This document shows, one piece after another, positions 9,082-17,517 of a DNA stretch of 64,000 bases (its first letter is position 1; each line of letters begins with the position of its first letter). The notes under the pieces were generated by a model. That model saw only the letters and a program-made list of their open reading frames with translations, ran no database searches and was not told the DNA's origin. Position numbers and translations under genes: made by a program. The stretch spans positions 62,001-126,000 of the forward strand of contig NZ_BCXJ01000001.1 of the NCBI RefSeq assembly GCF_001598215.1, in the 5' to 3' direction. The stretch is from Shouchella clausii. Its GTDB lineage: Bacteria > Bacillota > Bacilli > Bacillales > Bacillaceae_D.

Positions 9082-9604
9082 GCAAACGTTCGCTCCTCTC
9101 ATAATAGGCTTTCAATCGTTTTCTCCCTCGAAGCAGGTAGGATTTGATTGTTGATTGTGGTTTTTTCATAATGCCGGCAATCTCTTTGATCGGGAGATCG
9201 TGGTAATAGTGCAGGATAATGGCCGACTGGTATTTTGGATCGAGATCGAGAATCGCGGCTGATAACGTTGAAGCATTTGCTGGTGCTTCTTGGTTGCCTT
9301 CTAACTTTTTAAATAGATCCGTGTCTTCAAAGGGGATCATTTTCTTTTGCTTTTGCAGCAGTTGATAGCACTCGCGAATGAGAATTTTTGTTACCCAAGT
9401 CATAAAGTATTGGGGATGGTTCAATTTGTGAATCGATAAGTATGCTTTGCAGCTAGCCTCTTGAATGGCGTCAAGGGCATCATTATGTTGGTTGGTGTAT
9501 TTCATTGCTGTATAGTAAAGCTTTTCATAATGAGCCATTAACAAAGATTCAAAAGCGGCTACATTGCCGCTAATGGCTTTTCTTGCGAGCTCTTCGTCCG
9601 TCAT
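9065..9604 (-). CDS. ECF-type RNA polymerase sigma factor
   Basis: 179-residue sigma-70 family protein. Region 2 includes AIQEASCKAYLSIHKL (2.2 region). Region 4 includes YYHDLPIKEIAGIMKKPQSTIKSYLLRGRKRL, a clear helix-turn-helix. Start at 9604 is set by AAAGGAGGCC just upstream rather than by the longer frame to 9649. It is related to SigV-like ECF factors and is co-transcribed with a DUF4179 anti-sigma. It probably responds to cell-envelope stress and drives its own promoter at 9631-9658. Confidence 0.9.
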   Translation of the reverse strand: MTDEELARKAISGNVAAFESLLMAHYEKLYYTAMKYTNQHNDALDAIQEASCKAYLSIHKLNHPQYFMTWVTKILIRECYQLLQKQKKMIPFEDTDLFKKLEGNQEAPANASTLSAAILDLDPKYQSAIILHYYHDLPIKEIAGIMKKPQSTIKSYLLRGRKRLKAYYERSERLHGTVI

Positions 9605-9630
9605 AGGTTGGGCCTCCTTTCTACTACTTA

Positions 9631-9658
9631 GAGGGCGTTTTGCGGTCAAAAGGTTGCA
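9631..9658 (-). promoter_or_regulatory. Candidate ECF autoregulatory promoter
   Basis: On the minus strand TGCAACC (9658-9652), followed by a T run and, 14 bases on, CGCCCTC (9637-9631). The GCAAC element resembles the -35 of SigV/SigX-like ECF promoters. The -10 match is weaker. Confidence 0.35.
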
Positions 9659-9722
9659 CTTTCAAGAAAATCTTGATTTAGAGCCAGAAATAAAGAGAGG
9701 GCCTACGACTTTTTAAACATAG

Positions 9723-9767
9723 AAAAAGCACCAAGTCCCGGGATTAGACTTCGACTTGGTGCTTTTT
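9723..9767. terminator. Strong bidirectional terminator
   Basis: AAAAAGCACCAAGTC (9723-9737) and GACTTGGTGCTTTTT (9753-9767) pair perfectly over 15 bases, with T tracts on both strands. It serves the minus-strand acetyltransferase gene. Confidence 0.85.
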
Positions 9768-9771
9768 CCTT

Positions 9772-10278
9772 TTAGTGATCAACGAGTGCTTTTTCCATAA
9801 TATAGTCATCCATCACATAGCCATTGCCGATGTCGGCTATTTGTGTGCGAACTTTTTGAAAGCCTTTTTTCTCATAGACGGCAATGGAGTCATTATTATG
9901 GCGGTTTACCGTCAGCCAAATTTTTGTTAAACCGCGCTTTTGGCAGAGCGTTTCTAAAAATGCAAATGCTTGGCTGGCATAGCCTTTTCCGCGGTGGCTT
10001 TTTTCAATGTAACATTTGCTGAGGAAGAGTTTCCCCTCTTCTTGTTTGGCGCCGATATAGCCGATGTTTTCGCCGTTTGCGGTAAGGAAGTAATACTCAT
10101 ATCCTTCTTCCTCAATTTGTTTCGTTATGGCTTGGACCGATTGAAATTTGTCTAGCATATATGCAATTTGTTCGTTTGAAATAATGGTCACATAATGTTG
10201 TTTCCAAATGTCTGCTCCTAAACGTGCTAACTCACCAATATCGTTGCTTGTTTTTACTTGTCTGATTTCCACTTTCAA
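9772..10278 (-). CDS. GNAT family N-acetyltransferase
   Basis: 168-residue acetyltransferase. The acetyl-CoA-binding motif A is SHRGKGYASQAF (about residues 97-108). The downstream LTVNRHNNDSIAVYEKKGF is motif B of the GNAT fold. The start is a TTG at 10278 behind AAAGGATGG; the GTG two codons later is an alternative. Substrate unknown. Monocistronic between terminators. Confidence 0.87.
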   Translation of the reverse strand: MKVEIRQVKTSNDIGELARLGADIWKQHYVTIISNEQIAYMLDKFQSVQAITKQIEEEGYEYYFLTANGENIGYIGAKQEEGKLFLSKCYIEKSHRGKGYASQAFAFLETLCQKRGLTKIWLTVNRHNNDSIAVYEKKGFQKVRTQIADIGNGYVMDDYIMEKALVDH

Positions 10279-10355
10279 CCATCCTTTACGGGGTTATGCT
10301 TGCATAGAGCTATATTACCTGATCCTTTCTTAATTTGAAATAGACTTGTTTTGCC

Positions 10356-10390
10356 AAAAAAAGCCCAGCGACATGATTAAATCGCTGAGC
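10356..10390 (-). terminator. Terminator of the chemoreceptor gene
   Basis: GCCCAGCGA (10363-10371) and TCGCTGAGC (10382-10390) form the stem. Reading the minus strand, a seven-T run (complement of 10356-10362) follows. Confidence 0.75.
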
Positions 10391-10397
10391 CGTTTTT

Positions 10398-12407
10398 TTA
10401 TTGATGCTTGTCTGCAATGTCAAACTGTTGCACTAACCCTTGCAGCTCTTCTGCGAATTGGGTTAAGTTTTCTACAGAAGCCGCGATTTCTTCCATCGAA
10501 GCTAGCTGTTCTTCGGTAAAGGCTGAAATGTTTTGGACGCTGGCGGACGACGTCTCTGAGATGGAAGCGAGGTCGTCAAACGTGGCGACGAATGTTTCGC
10601 TTCCTTGGCCAATGCTGTTAATTAAGCTTGCGACTTCATGGACTTCCGCGGCCACGTTATCGACGAAACGTTTAATGTTGTGGAACGATTCCCCAGCAAC
10701 ATTGACGACTTCAATGCCTTTCTCCACTTGTTCTTTGCTTGTTTCCATTTGTGCGACCGTTAGTTGGGCATCTTCTTGTGTTAATTGGATCATTTCACTA
10801 ATTTCAACCGTAGCGGCGGCTGACTGGTCTGCCAGTTTTTTAACTTCGTTAGCGACGACGGAAAAGCCGCGGCCATCTTCGCCAGCGCGGGCAGCTTCGA
10901 TAGCGGCATTGAGCGCAAGCAAATTGGTTTGGTCAGCAATGTTTTTGATCGTATCGGCCACTTTGTTAATTTCGATTGAACGTTGTCCGAGCCCCTCTAC
11001 TTTTTGTGATAAGTTTCCTACGGTTTCCTTAATCTGAGTCATTTGTGCAATACTTGTGTTGATCGCTTTGTTGCCGTTTTCTACGAACTGGGCAGCCTCT
11101 TGGGCTGTTTGTTGAACACCGTCTGTTTTTTCGACTGCTTCGTTGATGGAACCAGCCATTTTTTTCGCAACTGCTGCACTCTCATTTACGCTTACAGCCT
11201 GTTTGTCGACGCCGGTGGCTACTTCCTGCATCGAGTTGGCAATTTGTTCGGTTGCACGGGTGTTTTCTCCAGAGATGGCCGTGACTTCTTCGGCGGAAGC
11301 AGACAATTGGTGGGATTTGTCTTGAATATGAGCAATCATGGTTGCAAGGGCGTTGCGCATTTTTTCAAATGACTTGCCTAATCTGCCGATTTCATCGTTT
11401 TGATTTTTGTCCACTTTAAATGTGACGGCCAAGTCCCCTTCACTCATTTTCTCGGCTGCTGTCGTCAGCCTGTGGATAGGAGATACAATCGACCGTGTCA
11501 AAATATAAACAAGCACGGCCCCGCCTAGTAAGGAAAGAAAAATGACTAGTAAAGTCGTATTTAAGATCGGCGCTACTGCACGCTCAATCTCTGTTTCGTA
11601 CATGGCGGAGACAATTTTCCAGCCTGTACGGTCATTCGTTGTATAATGAAGTTTGAGGTTTTCATCATCTGTTTCCGACTGGTAATCTAGTTCACCTTCT
11701 TCCGAGTCTTGCAGCTGTAAGAAAAACTCACTCGCCTCGCTGCCTAACTCTTCATGTGGGTGGGAAACATAAGCGTTATTCTGGTCAATAATAAACACGT
11801 ATCCTTTTTCGCCGATGGAGACAGTCGATAACAAATTGGTTATCGCGTCCAACTGCAAATTAAGGGCCGCTACGCCTTGTTCATCTGCCGTTGTTTTGGC
11901 GATTGTAACAACTGGTTTATTAGATGAATTGGAAATGTATGGGTCTGTAATAACTGTTTCCCCCGTTTGGTCCATTGCTTGCTGGTACCAAGGGCGTTCT
12001 CTCGGATCATAATCAGGAGGGTTCTGAAACGATGTCGGCTCGTTCATAAAGGTTCCCGCCGTTGTCCCTACATATGTTTGTTCCACATGGTTTCTTGTTT
12101 CTTGGAACGTGTGCAACAAGGTGCGTTGCGCCTCAGTCTCTTCTTCTAAGAACTCTTCGGCATCGCTTGCAAGGGCCATGTATTCAATATTTTCCATTTG
12201 CCCTTCTATAAATAAGTCGATTGTGCGGTCAATAATTTGTAAGCTTTCCCCATTTGCTTCACTCATACTCGAAATGATGTTGCCCTTTGCACTTTGGTAA
12301 GAGCTTATGCCGATAACAGTACTTGGAATGGCTAGCACAACGGCGAAAGCTGTAATGAGCTTTGCTTTTAAAGGCCAATGCTTAAGCGTCGTCCATTTGT
12401 TTTTCAC
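10398..12407 (-). CDS. Methyl-accepting chemotaxis protein with dCache sensor
   Basis: 669-residue chemoreceptor. It has an N-terminal membrane helix (about 15-37), an extracellular double-Cache sensor (about 38-280, containing [12 protein letters not shown]), a second membrane helix (about 283-305), a HAMP linker and a long cytoplasmic coiled coil. The hairpin tip carries the conserved signalling sequence [24 protein letters not shown]-type dCache domains often bind amino acids or other small metabolites. A GTG start at 12407 follows GAGGGGAGC. The sigma-D-like promoter upstream fits the motility regulon. Confidence 0.93.
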   Translation of the reverse strand: MKNKWTTLKHWPLKAKLITAFAVVLAIPSTVIGISSYQSAKGNIISSMSEANGESLQIIDRTIDLFIEGQMENIEYMALASDAEEFLEEETEAQRTLLHTFQETRNHVEQTYVGTTAGTFMNEPTSFQNPPDYDPRERPWYQQAMDQTGETVITDPYISNSSNKPVVTIAKTTADEQGVAALNLQLDAITNLLSTVSIGEKGYVFIIDQNNAYVSHPHEELGSEASEFFLQLQDSEEGELDYQSETDDENLKLHYTTNDRTGWKIVSAMYETEIERAVAPILNTTLLVIFLSLLGGAVLVYILTRSIVSPIHRLTTAAEKMSEGDLAVTFKVDKNQNDEIGRLGKSFEKMRNALATMIAHIQDKSHQLSASAEEVTAISGENTRATEQIANSMQEVATGVDKQAVSVNESAAVAKKMAGSINEAVEKTDGVQQTAQEAAQFVENGNKAINTSIAQMTQIKETVGNLSQKVEGLGQRSIEINKVADTIKNIADQTNLLALNAAIEAARAGEDGRGFSVVANEVKKLADQSAAATVEISEMIQLTQEDAQLTVAQMETSKEQVEKGIEVVNVAGESFHNIKRFVDNVAAEVHEVASLINSIGQGSETFVATFDDLASISETSSASVQNISAFTEEQLASMEEIAASVENLTQFAEELQGLVQQFDIADKHQ

Positions 12408-12461
12408 GTTTTTGCTCCCCTCTATCGTTATCCTCTTACGTTTAAAAATTCAACACTGTTA

Positions 12462-12488
12462 TTATCGTCATTTGACTCAAATCTTTTA
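12462..12488 (-). promoter_or_regulatory. Sigma-D-type promoter for the chemoreceptor
   Basis: Read on the minus strand: TAAA (12488-12485), exactly 15 bases, then GACGATAA (12469-12462). The SigD consensus in Bacillus is TAAA-N15-GCCGATAT, so the -10 matches at 6 of 8. The site ends 54 bases before the GTG start. Confidence 0.6.
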
Positions 12489-12715
12489 AGGATTGGAGTG
12501 GTTGCAAATCGAAACAGCAAACCAATTTAGCCTGTCTATAGCAAATAATAGGAAACATTTTTTTCTCTATAGCATGGCTACAGGGTTGCTTTATTTATAA
12601 GAATGGGAGAGACGGGGTTATAACAAAACTAGGCTAAAATTAGAAGGATGGGAGTCTTTTTGGTGTTGGTGACATATTGCCAGGAGGGAAAGTGGCGCCT
12701 TCCTCTTTTAGATAC
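12489..12715. other. Gene-free stretch
   Basis: Between the chemoreceptor promoter and the dehydrogenase terminator. I see AT-rich sequence without a convincing gene, RNA or repeat. A 28-codon frame from ATG 12649 has no ribosome site of note. Confidence 0.5.
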
Positions 12716-12748
12716 AAAAACTCCCCTAAGATAAACACTTAAGGGGAG
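12716..12748 (-). terminator. Terminator of the dehydrogenase gene
   Basis: CTCCCCTAAG (12721-12730) pairs with CTTAAGGGGAG (12738-12748) with one bulge. On the minus strand it is followed by TTTTTG. Confidence 0.75.
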
Positions 12749-12758
12749 ACAAGAATCG

Positions 12759-13799
12759 TTAAGAGTCTAGGCTTCTTTTTGTATTCATTTGCCGGCTTTC
12801 AATAAATGTCCAAACGTCTTCAGGCAAAGGAATCCCTTCTTTTAGCCTAGTTTCATAGGTGTTTGCTTCTGGATCACCAGGGGCAAGCACTTGTGAGAAT
12901 CCATCGGCTGGCGGCACTTGGCGAAGTTCGCTTACCATTTGGTCGATTTGTGTGGAGAAAGGAACGGCAGGGGCAAATGCTTCCGCGTCAATCGCAATAA
13001 AGAAATGGCCTAAACGCCGGTACTGGTCGTAATCGCCATACATTTTTGTGACGTGGGGGCCAAACGCCGAGGCAGTCAATAACGCGGAAAAAACTTCAAC
13101 GACCATGGCGAGTCCATACCCTTTTGCGCCACCAAATGGCAATAAATGTGCGACTTCATTCGGATTGGTTGTCGTTTTTCCCTCTTTATCAACGCCCCAG
13201 TTCGCGGGAATAGGGTTTCCACTAGCCTGTGCATTTAAAATTTTGCCGAGTGCGGCTTCGCTTGTTGCAAAGTCTAAAATAACTGGCTTTTCAGCTTCAG
13301 CAGGGAAACTAAAAGCCATCGGGTTGGTGCCAAAGAAGGGCGCTTTTCCTCCAAACGGGACAACGGCTTTGTCGGTTTGCGACATGGCGATCCCAATGAC
13401 GTTGCTGTGGGCGGCTTGTTGGACAAAGTAAGACAATGCCCCGCAGTGGCTGCTGTTTTGTACAGCGACAGCGCCAATACCATTGTTTTTCGCTAGTTGG
13501 ATGGCATGATCCATTGCCTTTTTAGAAGCTGGGTGCCCAAGCCCATGATCGGCGTCATAAACGGCTGTTGACGGAGTCGTTTGCTTGATCGTTGGCTGTG
13601 GATCGGTCTTTAAGCCGCCAGCGGCAATTCGTTTTAAATAGTGTTCGACACGCATAACACCGTGTGAATCGACACCACGCAAATTTGCATGGACAAGAAC
13701 CTCAGCAGCAATATTGGCATCCTCCGCCGCGACATTGGCGTGGATAAAGGCGTTGGCTACCGCATGTTGCAACTGTTCGGCGTGAATACGAATGGCCAT
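12759..13799 (-). CDS. Ldh2-family NAD(P)-dependent malate/lactate-type dehydrogenase
   Basis: 346-residue oxidoreductase of the malate/L-lactate (Ldh2) family, which includes YiaK (2,3-diketo-L-gulonate reductase), sulfolactate and ureidoglycolate dehydrogenases. The family motif NSSHCGALSYFV holds the candidate catalytic histidine. GGAKGYGLAMVVEV near the C-terminal third is the cofactor/substrate region. AAGGAGGAG precedes the ATG. It is divergent from a GntR regulator followed by a DctPQM transporter, the same pairing as yiaK with yiaMNO in E. coli. It likely reduces or oxidises the imported 2-oxo or 2-hydroxy acid; the exact substrate is open. Confidence 0.85.
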   Translation of the reverse strand: MAIRIHAEQLQHAVANAFIHANVAAEDANIAAEVLVHANLRGVDSHGVMRVEHYLKRIAAGGLKTDPQPTIKQTTPSTAVYDADHGLGHPASKKAMDHAIQLAKNNGIGAVAVQNSSHCGALSYFVQQAAHSNVIGIAMSQTDKAVVPFGGKAPFFGTNPMAFSFPAEAEKPVILDFATSEAALGKILNAQASGNPIPANWGVDKEGKTTTNPNEVAHLLPFGGAKGYGLAMVVEVFSALLTASAFGPHVTKMYGDYDQYRRLGHFFIAIDAEAFAPAVPFSTQIDQMVSELRQVPPADGFSQVLAPGDPEANTYETRLKEGIPLPEDVWTFIESRQMNTKRSLDS

Positions 13800-13842
13800 A
13801 AAAACTCCTCCTTAATGAAAGCGTTTTAGTTTCCGCTCATTT

Positions 13843-13878
13843 CATACTACCATATTTGCATGGTAGTATGGTAGTATG
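13843..13878. promoter_or_regulatory. Palindromic operator between the dehydrogenase and GntR genes
   Basis: CATACTACCAT (13843-13853), ATTTGC, then ATGGTAGTATG (13860-13870): an 11-bp perfect inverted repeat. A further GTAGTATG copy follows at 13871-13878. The position between two divergent starts and the GGT...ACC core suit a FadR-type GntR dimer. The GntR gene downstream is the likely binder. Confidence 0.65.
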
Positions 13879-13908
13879 TTAGTTGAAGAACGAAGAGGAG
13901 GTGAATCC

Positions 13909-14589
13909 ATGGATCGATTTGTCAGAAAACGGTATTCGACAACCGATTTTGTCTATGAAACGATTAAAGAGCAAATCATGACGCTTGTTCTTCCTCCAGG
14001 GTCCTCGATTTCAGAAAAGGACATAGCTGAAGAGCTGGAAGTAAGCCGGACGCCTGTGCGTGAATCGTTTTTAAGACTATCGGAAGACGATTTGCTTGAT
14101 ATTCGCCCACAACGTGGTTCGTTTGTGACAAAAATTGATCTTTCCCATGTAGAGGATGCCCGTTTTCTCCGGGAACATATGGAAGTGGCTACGATTCGGT
14201 TAGCCTGTGAAACAATGACTGAAAAAGCATTATTTTTATTAGAAGAGAACGTCGTTAAACAGAAAAAGGCAAAAGAGCGCGAAGATGAAGAAGAACTGTT
14301 TGCATTAGACCGTGACTTTCATCGTCTCATTTCAGAAGGCGCGGGGAAATTGCGGATTTGGGAAGTCGTGCAAAAAATGAACACGCACTTAAATAGAGCG
14401 TTGAAGCTAAGCATCCATTCAAAACTAAATTGGAACTTATTGATCCAGCACCATGAGGGAATGGTTGAAGCGATACGCGTGAAACAAGCTGATGAGGCCG
14501 AAGCGCTCGTCCGCAATCATCTAAAATTAATTACGTATGACCAATACGAGCTAAAGCAAGCCTATCCAACTTATTTTGAAGGCGAATGA
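13909..14589 (+). CDS. GntR family regulator, FadR subfamily
   Basis: 226-residue regulator with an N-terminal winged helix (DIAEELEVSRTPVRESFLRL, about 34-53) and a C-terminal FCD ligand domain. The FCD metal/ligand residues include DRDFHRLI and a late HHEGMVEAI. GAGGAGGTGAATCC precedes the ATG at 13909, which overrides the frame from 13876. It likely senses the organic acid imported by the downstream TRAP system and controls both divergent units through the palindrome at 13843-13878. Confidence 0.88.
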   Translation: MDRFVRKRYSTTDFVYETIKEQIMTLVLPPGSSISEKDIAEELEVSRTPVRESFLRLSEDDLLDIRPQRGSFVTKIDLSHVEDARFLREHMEVATIRLACETMTEKALFLLEENVVKQKKAKEREDEEELFALDRDFHRLISEGAGKLRIWEVVQKMNTHLNRALKLSIHSKLNWNLLIQHHEGMVEAIRVKQADEAEALVRNHLKLITYDQYELKQAYPTYFEGE

Positions 14590-14712
14590 CGTATGAACAA
14601 ACGTGGATTCCGCTTGTGCTTGTTCGGTCTTTGAAAAAGGAAGAGGCCGAGCAAGTCGGCAATGCAATTAGTAGGAATGTCTGTTCAACTAGAGTAATGA
14701 GGAGGGACAACG

Positions 14713-15723
14713 ATGAAAAAAACAGTCGGCGTTCTTTTTGCAGCCTTGGCACTAGCCTTAAGCGGATGCACAACGACAGCAGTTAGCGGGGACGAAGGAG
14801 AAGTCACACGCTGGAAAATGACGCATGTATCTGACTCAAGCCATTTATGGCATAAGACCGCTGAGGAGTTTGCCAGGCTTGTCGAAGAAAAAACAAATGG
14901 AAATGTCATCATTGATATTTATCCGAATAGTCAGTTGGGCAATGAAGTCGACAACATCAATTCTATCCGCTTTGGAGCGACCGATTTGACGATTACCGGC
15001 GAGACATTGGAAGTGTGGACGCCAAACGCTATTTTGTTAGCGGTTCCATATGCATTTGAAGACCAAGACCATATGGAGCGTGTAATTGAGGGAGAGATAG
15101 GCGGAAAGATTGAACAAGATATTCAGGAAGACGTCGGTTTAACGCCATTGTTTTATATGCAACGGGCACCGCGGAACTTGACGTCTAATTACCCAATTTC
15201 GACTCCGGAAGAGTTGCGTGGATTTAGCATGCGTGTGCCAAACGTACCGCTGTTCCTTGACGCTTGGGCTGAGGCTGGGGCAAGCCCGCAAGTGATTAGT
15301 TTGAATGAAGTCTTTACTGGCTTGCAGCAAGGCGTGATTGAAGGCCAAGAAAATCCAAATGATTTAATTGACAGCAATGGCTTTTATGAAGTCCAACAAT
15401 ATTTAAACTTGACGGAGCATGTCCGCTCATGGATATACGTTGTAGTCGGTACCGAACAATTGAAAGCGTTGCCAGAAGGTGAGCAGGCCGCTGTATTGGA
15501 AGCAGCAGAGGAAGCAGAGGCATACGCGCAAAGCTTACTGGAGGAAGAAACGGAATTAGTCTTGGAGCGCCTGTTATCACGGGGGATGACATTGAATGAA
15601 GACGTCGATCAAGAAGCATTCCGCGAGGCGATGTTGCCTGCTTTAAAGCAAAACTTAGGAAAAGAACAGTATGAGCTTTATCTGCAAATGGTAGCAGAGG
15701 GAGAGGAAGGAGGCAGCGAATGA
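14713..15723 (+). CDS. dctP: TRAP transporter substrate-binding lipoprotein, DctP family
   Basis: 336-residue lipoprotein that captures a carboxylate outside the membrane. The lipobox LSGC puts the lipidated cysteine at residue 19. DctP-family features include ASxVxLNEVFTGLQQGVIEGQENP in the C-terminal lobe and an arginine in the SMRVPN segment, which in characterised relatives contacts the ligand carboxylate. GAGGAGGG precedes the ATG. It overlaps dctQ by 4 bases. With the Ldh2 dehydrogenase the ligand is probably a 2-oxo or 2-hydroxy acid (inference). Confidence 0.92.
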   Translation: MKKTVGVLFAALALALSGCTTTAVSGDEGEVTRWKMTHVSDSSHLWHKTAEEFARLVEEKTNGNVIIDIYPNSQLGNEVDNINSIRFGATDLTITGETLEVWTPNAILLAVPYAFEDQDHMERVIEGEIGGKIEQDIQEDVGLTPLFYMQRAPRNLTSNYPISTPEELRGFSMRVPNVPLFLDAWAEAGASPQVISLNEVFTGLQQGVIEGQENPNDLIDSNGFYEVQQYLNLTEHVRSWIYVVVGTEQLKALPEGEQAAVLEAAEEAEAYAQSLLEEETELVLERLLSRGMTLNEDVDQEAFREAMLPALKQNLGKEQYELYLQMVAEGEEGGSE

Positions 15724-16199
15724 AGGCAATTTCGATTCTTGATAAGCTATTGGCTTGGGCAACCTTATTGTTATTTACAGCCCTTCTTGCTGTAGTGGTG
15801 ATCCAAATTATGGGCCGTTACCTTCCATACAACGCCATTTGGACAGAGGAATTATCGCGGTACTTGTTTGTTTACGCCATTACGACAGCCGCTCCATTAG
15901 CGTTGCGCAAAAACGAATTTATCCGTGTTGATGTGGTGTTAGCGCCATTAAAAGAAAAGACAAAACGCCTTTATGAAAGCATTATTTTAGGGCTTGTCTT
16001 TGCTTTTAGTGTCGTTTTGTTTGTTGAGGGAATCCGGTTTTACAAGCTCGGCCTTGACTTTATTACACCAACGATCGGTTTTAAAATGAGCTATGTTTAT
16101 GCGGCTGTCCCTTTATTGGCGTTTTTAATCATGGTGTATTCGCTTGTTTCGATTATTGACCGGACGAAGCCGTTGGAAAAGGGGGGGAATGAAGAATGA
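15720..16199 (+). CDS. dctQ: TRAP transporter small permease, DctQ family
   Basis: 159-residue membrane protein with four predicted helices, containing the DctQ hallmark IWTEELSRYLFVY. It overlaps dctP (ATGA) and dctM by 4 bases each. It joins the large permease to the binding protein cycle in sodium-driven uptake. Confidence 0.92.
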   Translation: MKAISILDKLLAWATLLLFTALLAVVVIQIMGRYLPYNAIWTEELSRYLFVYAITTAAPLALRKNEFIRVDVVLAPLKEKTKRLYESIILGLVFAFSVVLFVEGIRFYKLGLDFITPTIGFKMSYVYAAVPLLAFLIMVYSLVSIIDRTKPLEKGGNEE

Positions 16200-17470
16200 T
16201 GTCATTGTTATTAATTGGGTTGTTCATATTTTTTATTATCGCAGGGATTCCGATTGCGTTTAGCCTTGGCCTGTCTTCATTGATTTATTTGCATATCGCA
16301 GGCATTCCTTTGACGATCATTCCCCAAACGATGCTGGCCGGTATTAATTCTTTTGTGTTGCTCGCCATTCCCGCCTTTATTCTTGCTGGAAATTTAATGA
16401 ACGCAGGAGGAATCACAACACGGATTATTGACTTTTCCAACGCCGTTGTAGGCCATATCCGCGGCGGGCTAGCGTTAACGAATATCGCTTCTTCGCTCGG
16501 GTTTGCAGGTATTTCAGGAACTGCCTTGTCCGATACAGCAAGCATTGGTTCTGTGATGATTCCGGCGATGAAAAAGCACGGGTATGGAGCCGGTTTTTCC
16601 GCTGCGGTTACATCGATTTCTTCGACAGTTGGCCCGATGCTTCCGCCATCCTTGCCGATGATCATTATTGGCACTCTTGCCAGCGTCTCAATTGGTGATT
16701 TGTTCCTTGCTGGCGCCATCCCTGGCATTTTGTTGGCAGTCGGCTTTTTGGTGGTTGCTTATGTCATTTCTGTTAAGCGCGGTTATCCAAAGGGAGAACG
16801 GCAACCGATTAAAAAGGTTGTCACTTCGTTTTTTGGCGCCTTTTGGGCGTTATTTATGGTCTTTATCATTTTATGGGGCATTCTTGGCGGCTATTTTACA
16901 CCAACAGAGGCAGCGGTCGTTTGTGTGCTATACGCGTTAGTTGTCGGCGGATTTGTTTATCGGGAACTTAACTTTAAAGAAGTGCCAGGGCTGCTTGTTA
17001 GCACACTGCGCTCAACGTCTTCGATTTTGTTGCTCGTTGGTTTTGCCAATCTGTTCGGCTGGATCTTGGTTTCAGAAGGTGTGCCTGTCTTAATCGCAAA
17101 TGGGATTCTGTCGATTACAGACAACCCAGTCTTTGTCATTCTTCTTATTATTATATTATTGCTAGGAATCGGCATGTTCATGGAAACGATTGCAGCTCTT
17201 GTGATTTTATTCCCTGTATTATTGCCTGTCGCTACTAGTATCGGGATGGACCCTGTCCATTTTGGCGTTGTGATGGTGTTGTCTTTAATGATCGGCCTGT
17301 CTACTCCGCCAGTAGGAGTGTGTTTATTTGTTGCTTCTAGCTTTGCAAAAGTGCCGATTGGCAAAACGGTTAAAGAGCTTGTGCCATTCTTTGCCATTGC
17401 GATCGTCGTGTTGCTGATTGTCGCCTATATTCCGCAACTTTCTTTATTCTTGCCTAGTTTGTTTGAATGA
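16196..17470 (+). CDS. dctM: TRAP transporter large permease, DctM family
   Basis: 424-residue polytopic protein with about 12 hydrophobic segments. Family motifs include SSLGFAGISGTALSDTASIG and SSTVGPMLPPSLPMIIIG. The late SLMIGLSTPPVGVCLF stretch is the second conserved loop. These loops form the elevator-type transport core and sodium sites. It closes the gntR-dctPQM operon, which ends at the hairpin 17483-17514. Confidence 0.94.
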   Translation: MMSLLLIGLFIFFIIAGIPIAFSLGLSSLIYLHIAGIPLTIIPQTMLAGINSFVLLAIPAFILAGNLMNAGGITTRIIDFSNAVVGHIRGGLALTNIASSLGFAGISGTALSDTASIGSVMIPAMKKHGYGAGFSAAVTSISSTVGPMLPPSLPMIIIGTLASVSIGDLFLAGAIPGILLAVGFLVVAYVISVKRGYPKGERQPIKKVVTSFFGAFWALFMVFIILWGILGGYFTPTEAAVVCVLYALVVGGFVYRELNFKEVPGLLVSTLRSTSSILLLVGFANLFGWILVSEGVPVLIANGILSITDNPVFVILLIIILLLGIGMFMETIAALVILFPVLLPVATSIGMDPVHFGVVMVLSLMIGLSTPPVGVCLFVASSFAKVPIGKTVKELVPFFAIAIVVLLIVAYIPQLSLFLPSLFE

Positions 17471-17482
17471 TCGTAAAATGCT

Positions 17483-17514
17483 AAGACCCTGTGCCACCTG
17501 GTACAGGGTCTTTT
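17483..17514. terminator. Terminator shared by dctM and citA
   Basis: AAGACCCTGT (17483-17492) pairs with ACAGGGTCTT (17503-17512), followed by TTTTC. The two genes converge here. Confidence 0.78.
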
Positions 17515-17517
17515 CGC

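Noticed and set aside
12649-12735. 28-codon plus frame before the dehydrogenase terminator
   Set aside because: No ribosome site and it runs into the terminator stem.
14586-14786. 66-codon plus frame between gntR and dctP
   Set aside because: It overlaps the dctP start, has no ribosome site and gives no recognisable protein.
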